From contig CAVXHI010000011.1 of NCBI GenBank assembly GCA_963761655.1, positions 62,001 to 126,000 of the forward strand: a stretch of 64,000 nucleotides of DNA. The letters are read 5' to 3'. Position 1 is the stretch's first letter, and each line of letters begins with the position of its first letter. Both the position numbers and the translations under genes were made by a program. The notes beneath the pieces were generated by a model. That model had not been told where the DNA came from. It was given only the letters and a program-made list of their open reading frames with translations, and made no database searches. Source of the DNA: RYN-122 sp963761655. GTDB lineage: Bacteria > Actinomycetota > Actinomycetes > Mycobacteriales > SCTD01. Below, one piece after another: positions 59,812 to 64,000 of this stretch.

Positions 59812-60567
59812 CACCTGGTGGTCCGTGACCCAGCCCGCGCTCCGCAGCTCACCGGAGCGACCGTCGCACGGGCGAGCTACGACGACGCTGCCGCGGTCAC
59901 TGCCGCACTCGCTGGAACCTCGGTCGTCCTCATGGTGTCGGCGGCCGAAGACGCCCAACGAGTGCTTCACCACCGCACCTTCGCCGATGCGGCGGGCGAC
60001 GCTGGCATCGAGCACCTGGTCTACCTGTCGTTCTACCGCGCGGCACCCGACGCTGAGTTGCTCCTGGCCCGTGACCACTGGGCGACCGAGGAGCACATCC
60101 GATCGACCGGCATCTCCCACACGTTCTTGCGAGACAACCTGTACGCGGAGGTCATGCCGGCCCTGGTCGGTGAAGACGGCGTGATCCGCGGCCCGGCTGG
60201 TGAAGGCCGCGTCTCACCCGTCTCGCAGGACGATGTCGCGGACGCGGGGACGGCAGTCCTGCTCGACCCTGGCGCTCACGTGGGGCGGACCTACGACCTC
60301 ACCGGCCCGGAGGCGTTGACCTTCGCCGAGATCGCAGACCTCGCCTCCAGTGCGCTCGGCAGACCTGTCCGCTACGTCGACGAGACGATCGAGCAGGCAC
60401 ACGCGTCTCGGGCGCAGTACGACGCGCCCGACCGGCTCGTACGTGCCTGGATCTCGACCTACACAGCCATCGCCAAGGGCGAACTGGACGACGTCAGCAG
60501 CGACATCGAGCGCCTCACAGGCCACAAGCCGACGTCACTGTCGGAGTTGCTGAGGTCGCAGCCCTAG
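59812..60567 (+). pseudogene. NmrA-like NAD(P)-binding protein, 5' end removed by the IS element
   Basis: The open frame starts at the IS boundary with LVVRDPARAPQLTGATVARA, which in relatives lies about 40 residues after a VTGATGxxG start. The rest is normal: TSVVLMVSAAEDAQRVLHHR, FADAAGDAGIEHLVYLSFYR, ISHTFLRDNLYAEVMPALVG, YDLTGPEALTFAEIADLASS. So the Rossmann glycine motif is lost and the protein should be inactive. A GTG at 59818 could still start a 249-residue fragment. Confidence 0.83.
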
Positions 60568-60672
60568 GTCGCAAGCGGGTCTCGCCGGCCGAAGGATCGG
60601 CATCCGGAGGCCCAGGCGGGCGGAGGAGCGGTGTCCGCAGGACGAGACGGCGTCGCGGCACCGCTCGTCGTA

Positions 60673-61563
60673 TCAGCCGAACACGGGGAAGCGGCGGCGG
60701 GCGGCGAGCCGGGTCATGCCTGCCTGGATGGCCGCCTCGACCTCGACGTAGACGCCCTGTACGTAGACCTTGTCGTTCACGCGCTCCGGATCGCTGTCGA
60801 CCTCGATCGGGTCAAGGAACTCGGTCCGGATCTTCGCGGGGAGCGGGAGGTGAGCCGGCAGCAGCTCGATAGCCAGGGGGAACGGGAAGCCGGCAATGAT
60901 CGGCAGGTTGCTGCCGCCGCGCAACGCGTTCTTGAGGCCCTCGTGCTTCATGAGCAGCGCCGCCAGCCACTTCCCCTCGGACAGCACGAAGACGGTGTCG
61001 TGACCACCGACAGTGGCCACCGGGACGATCGGCACGCCAGAGCGGATGGCCTGCCGGACGAAGCCGGTGCGGCCGCCTAGCTCGGCGACGTCGCGTCGGC
61101 GCCAGCTGCGCATCGCGTCCTTCTCACCACCCGGCCAGACGATCACGTCGTCGCCACGCGCAAGAGCCGCGCTCACCGACCCACGGGACGCCGGTATCAC
61201 GCCGGAGAGGCGGAAGTAGTCGCCGAGACCGGGCAGCGCCATGAGGACGTCGTGCGCGGTTCCGTGCAGGATCCGGTCGTTGCCGAATCGGCGTTGCCAC
61301 GCGGTCACGAGCGTCCAGGCGTCCATGGTCAAGGTCCCGCCCGAGTGCACGCCGATGAACAGACTGGTGCGCGGCGGGACCTTCTCCCAGCCCTCGATCT
61401 CGCAGCGGAAGTAGTAGCGGGACAGCATGTCCCAGACCGGTCCCTGGAGGTGCTGCAGCCAGTCCGGCGGGTCGGTCGGTGTGGCTGCCTGGCTGACCCG
61501 CTTGCGGATCAGCGTGGCGAGCACTCCCGGGTCGCTCTTCGTCCCCTGCGGCAACTGCGTCAT
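60673..61563 (-). CDS. Lysophospholipid acyltransferase-family protein
   Basis: 296 residues from ATG 61563 (GAGGGG upstream). Acyltransferase motifs: SLFIGVHSGGTLTMDAWTLV (block I, His), VSAALARGDDVIVWPGGEKD (block III, PGGE), VRQAIRSGVPIVPVATVGGH. Similar to the DGAT/PlsC-like acyltransferases with an N-H-S-G-G version of block I. Probably membrane-associated and acting on glycerolipids or wax/sterol acyl transfer. An in-frame GTG at 61593 would add 10 residues. Confidence 0.88.
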   Translation of the reverse strand: MTQLPQGTKSDPGVLATLIRKRVSQAATPTDPPDWLQHLQGPVWDMLSRYYFRCEIEGWEKVPPRTSLFIGVHSGGTLTMDAWTLVTAWQRRFGNDRILHGTAHDVLMALPGLGDYFRLSGVIPASRGSVSAALARGDDVIVWPGGEKDAMRSWRRRDVAELGGRTGFVRQAIRSGVPIVPVATVGGHDTVFVLSEGKWLAALLMKHEGLKNALRGGSNLPIIAGFPFPLAIELLPAHLPLPAKIRTEFLDPIEVDSDPERVNDKVYVQGVYVEVEAAIQAGMTRLAARRRFPVFG

Positions 61564-61882
61564 CTTGAACCCCTCGGGTGCTAGGTCGTTCACTGTTGGT
61601 GCGTTGCGCGTTCCGCTCGATGTCGACGTGGTTAGTGACTTCTTCAGGTCGCGCCGCTCTTGGTGCTCGAGCAGGCCCGGGGCGCGGCCGCCGCGCGGCG
61701 GGTCCACGACCGCAAGGACCCGCATCGCCGTGCCGTGCTGGTGCTGGGGCGCGGCGGCGGCGACCGGTTCGGCTTCCTGCTCGGGGACCGGGCGAAGAGC
61801 GGGAGCAGCTCGCCGGCGCGACCCGACATCGCCGCTCACCGCCCCCCTGCTGCGGGAGCGGGCGTCGTCGGTGCGGCTGGGG
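61564..61882. other. Gene-poor region upstream of the acyltransferase
   Basis: 319 bases. A plus-strand stretch (about 61650-61800) reads VLEQARGAAAARRVHDRKDP, HRRAVLVLGRGGGDRFGFLL with some protein character but no recognised family, no ribosome site and no complete frame. It may be a gene remnant. Confidence 0.4.
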
Positions 61883-63046
61883 CTAGGCGAGGATCGCGCG
61901 GGCCATGACCATGCGCTGGACCTGGTTGGTGCCCTCGTAGATCTGGGTGATCTTGGCGTCGCGCATCATCCGCTCGACCGGGAAGTCGCGGGTGTAGCCG
62001 GCCCCGCCGAACAGCTGCACGGCGTCGACGGTGACCTTCATCGCGACGTCGGAGGCGAACGTCTTGCTGGCGCTGGACAGGAAGGTGAGGTCGGCGGCGC
62101 CGCGCTCGGCGGAGGCGTTCGCGACGTAGACCAGCTGGCGGGCGGCCTCGACCTGCATGGCCATGTCGGCGAGCATGAACTGCACGGCCTGGTTGTCGCT
62201 GACCGGCTTGCCGAACTGCACGCGGGCCTTCGTGTACGCGATGGCGGCGTCGAGGGCGCCCTGGGCGATGCCGACGGCCTGCGCGCCGATCATCGAGCGG
62301 GTGTGGTCGAGGGTCTTGAGCGCGGTGATGAAGCCGGTGCCCTCCTCGCCGATCATGCGGCTGGCCGGGATGCGGCAGTCCTCGAAGTAGATCTCGCAGG
62401 TCGGCGAGCCCTTGATGCCGAGCTTGCGCTCCTTGGTGCCGACCGAGAAGCCCGGGTCGTCCTTGCTGACGACGAAGGCGCTGATGCCCTTGGCGCCCTT
62501 GCTCGGGTCGGTGACGGCCATGACCGTGTAGTGCGTGTTGACGCCGGCGCCGGTGATCCAGCACTTCGTGCCGTTGAGGACGTACTCGTCGCCGTCGCGG
62601 ACCGCGCGGGTCTTCATCGCGGCGGCGTCGCTGCCGGCCTCGCGCTCGGACAGCGCGTAGCTGAACGTGTACTCGCCGGAGGCGACCTTCGGCAGGAACT
62701 CCTGCTTGAGCTCCTCGCTGCCCGACAGGATCAGGCCCATCGTGCCGAGCTTGTTGCCGGCGACGATGAGGCTGCTGGACGCGCAGACGCGCGCGACCTC
62801 CTCCACCACGATCGAGTGGGCGATGCGGTCCGCCCCGGCGCCGCCGTACTCCTCGGGCACGTGGATCGCGAGCAGATCGGCCCGCTTGAGCTCCTCGTGG
62901 ACGTCCCAGGGGTACTCGGCCGCCTTGTCGATCTCGGCGGCGCGGGGGGCGATCTTGTCCTCCGCGAGGCTCCGGACCGACTTGCGGAGCAGCTCGTGCT
63001 CCTCGGTGAGGGAGTACAGGGAGTACGACGGGTCGCTCATGGCCAT
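61883..63046 (-). CDS. Acyl-CoA dehydrogenase
   Basis: 387 residues from ATG 63046 (a second ATG at 63040). Signature 1 YALSEREAGSDAAAMKTRAV, WITGAGVNTHYTVMAVTD (FAD contact), signature 2 QLFGGAGYTRDFPVERMMRD with catalytic Glu in QIYEGTNQVQRMVMARAIL. A typical short/medium-chain-type enzyme of beta-oxidation, passing electrons to ETF. Probably core genome. Its last 20 codons are duplicated as a remnant at 50307-50368. Confidence 0.96.
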   Translation of the reverse strand: MAMSDPSYSLYSLTEEHELLRKSVRSLAEDKIAPRAAEIDKAAEYPWDVHEELKRADLLAIHVPEEYGGAGADRIAHSIVVEEVARVCASSSLIVAGNKLGTMGLILSGSEELKQEFLPKVASGEYTFSYALSEREAGSDAAAMKTRAVRDGDEYVLNGTKCWITGAGVNTHYTVMAVTDPSKGAKGISAFVVSKDDPGFSVGTKERKLGIKGSPTCEIYFEDCRIPASRMIGEEGTGFITALKTLDHTRSMIGAQAVGIAQGALDAAIAYTKARVQFGKPVSDNQAVQFMLADMAMQVEAARQLVYVANASAERGAADLTFLSSASKTFASDVAMKVTVDAVQLFGGAGYTRDFPVERMMRDAKITQIYEGTNQVQRMVMARAILA

Positions 63047-63369
63047 GGGCCCGCTCTCTCGTGTGATGTGGCTCGGATCAGCGACTGGCCTCGAAGATGA
63101 GGGCAGCCCCCGTACTGCTCGACCAGCTCGCGCTCGAGGACTTCCGCGCACGGCCGGGCGCGAACGCGTCGGCGAAGACGAGGCTGCGCGGCTACTCGTG
63201 GGACTCGAGCTGTTTCCTGCTCCACGCGCTGCGTGCGGCGTTCACCAGACGTCCCGTGGAGCGAGTCGGCTGTTCGACGGGCGTCCGTCGACTCTCCAGG
63301 TCGCCGCTGGCGATCAGGCCCTCGTATCCGACGTCCGGCAGGCCGGCGAGCACGACAGTCGCCAGACCG
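63047..63369. other. Region without a supported gene
   Basis: 323 bases between two minus-strand genes. Minus-strand fragments such as VLERELVEQYGGCPHLRGQ and VVLAGLPDVGYEGLIASGDL look partly protein-like but have no start, family or intact frame, so they may be remnants. Confidence 0.4.
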
Positions 63370-64000
63370 TCACCGGGCACCGAGCAGCGGCGCCAGCGGC
63401 GTCTCGGGATCGGCCAACGCCGAGCGCTCCGGCGACAGGCCCTCGGCGATCGCACGCTTGCTGAACATGAAGTCCGGCGCGCGGTTGACGCAGTCGGCAG
63501 CGATGAGCTTGCCCTCAGCGAGGTAGAAGCAGGAGAAGGCGCGACCGGTGGCCGGGTCTCCACGAAGCACGACGTCGTCGTACCCGGTGTTGAGGCCGGC
63601 GATCTGCAGCTTCAGGTCGTACTGGTCGGACCAGAACCACGGCAGGGCGGAGATCGCCTTGTCCTTGCCGCAGATCGTTCCTGCGACCGCCTTGGCGTGC
63701 TCGACCGCGCTCGGGACGCTCTCCAGGCGCAGTCGACGGTCGTACCGGGCATCAAAGTAGTTGGCACAGTCCCCAGCGGCGAAGATGTTCGGGTCCTCGG
63801 TACGCCCGTGTGCGTCGATGACGATCCCGTTGTCGACGGCCAGCCCCGCGTCCTGCGCCAGTTCGACGTTGGGCACGACACCGACACCCACGATGACGAG
63901 TTCGGCTGTGAGGGCATCGCCGTCAGCGAGTCGGACCCTGCTGACGCGGCCGTCGCCCTCGAGCGCGACGGCACCGGCGCCGAGCCGGATGTCGACCCCC
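63370..64000 (-). CDS. NAD(P)/FAD-dependent ferredoxin reductase, C-terminal part (partial)
   Basis: The frame runs off the right edge; about 209 residues are visible. VRLADGDALTAELVIVGVGV (second Rossmann end), GIVIDAHGRTEDPNIFAAGD (FAD-binding GD motif), SVPSAVEHAKAVAGTICG, ALPWFWSDQYDLKLQIAG, and CFYLAEGKLIAADCVNRAPD. This is the rhodocoxin/putidaredoxin/BphA4-type reductase family that feeds P450s or ring oxygenases through a ferredoxin. The partner lies outside the window. Confidence 0.9.
   Translation of the reverse strand, partial: GVDIRLGAGAVALEGDGRVSRVRLADGDALTAELVIVGVGVVPNVELAQDAGLAVDNGIVIDAHGRTEDPNIFAAGDCANYFDARYDRRLRLESVPSAVEHAKAVAGTICGKDKAISALPWFWSDQYDLKLQIAGLNTGYDDVVLRGDPATGRAFSCFYLAEGKLIAADCVNRAPDFMFSKRAIAEGLSPERSALADPETPLAPLLGAR

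Noticed and set aside
58440..59820. A target-site duplication flanking the IS3 element.
   Set aside because: Flanking triplets are GAC and CAC, which do not match; adjacent deletion on the right side probably removed one copy.
61660..61908. Plus-strand 82-codon frame before the acyl-CoA dehydrogenase.
   Set aside because: Some protein-like residues, but it overlaps the dehydrogenase end, lacks a start site and has no recognised family; treated as possible remnant only.

Overview
The window is about 73% G+C by eye and reads as the chromosome of a motile, aerobic actinobacterium. The fliMNOPQR-flhB-flhA order, GTG starts, start/stop overlaps, a FliW/CsrA/sigma-28 module, an EttA ATPase, a PucR regulator and ZAS anti-sigma logic all fit. 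A member of the Kineosporiales (Kineococcus-like) is my best guess; this is inference, because no rRNA or other phylogenetic marker is present.

Layout. 0-8 kb (+) is the distal half of a flagellar export/switch operon: a fliM 3' end, then fliN, fliO, fliP, fliQ, fliR, flhB, flhA, a degenerate FlhF-like gene and a small membrane protein. It meets the fliW-csrA-fliA operon (-, 8.1-9.8 kb) head-on across two strong hairpins. 10-16.6 kb holds housekeeping genes (VanZ-like, ettA, ssb, tRNA-Arg, a peptidase-E-like protein, a YchJ-like protein, a broken Tat-exported surface protein, orn, tRNA-His).

From tRNA-His onward the window becomes accessory. A tyrosine recombinase and a putative excisionase abut the tRNA (16.7-18.6 kb). 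A YeiH/LysR pair, a secreted protein/ECF sigma/anti-sigma unit and a sulfur-oxidation region (23.7-30.4 kb) follow. The sulfur region holds a broken sulfide:quinone reductase, a rhodanese gene with an amber codon in its catalytic loop, a persulfide-dioxygenase/rhodanese, a GntR regulator, a rhodanese remnant, a METTL7-like methyltransferase and a TauE transporter. Four copies of a palindrome-like operator tie it together. At 33.7-36.3 kb about ten very small genes on the minus strand are joined by 4-base start/stop overlaps. They include two paralogous 29-residue membrane peptides. An 11-bp-period direct-repeat array lies upstream. At 38-42 kb a MarR-linked redox/hydrolase cluster is full of single-base frame breaks. 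A second, frame-broken recombinase lies at 43-44 kb.

44-58 kb is a metabolic region: a PucR regulator, then a membrane di-iron oxygenase fused to a PaaE-type reductase plus an aldehyde dehydrogenase (+), and on the minus strand a paralogous fusion with an SCP2-like protein, a Zn alcohol dehydrogenase and a second aldehyde dehydrogenase, then a divergent response-regulator/sensor-kinase pair. Together these look like oxygenase to alcohol to aldehyde to acid conversion of a hydrophobic substrate. 58-64 kb has a dead IS3-family element that truncated an NmrA-like gene, an acyltransferase, an acyl-CoA dehydrogenase and the end of a ferredoxin reductase.

Two features cut across the accessory part. 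One is a dispersed intergenic hairpin repeat with core GTGMKCKCACCCGCCAG. The other is a high density of one-base frame breaks with otherwise intact protein sequence, which may be decay or may be uncorrected indels in the assembly.
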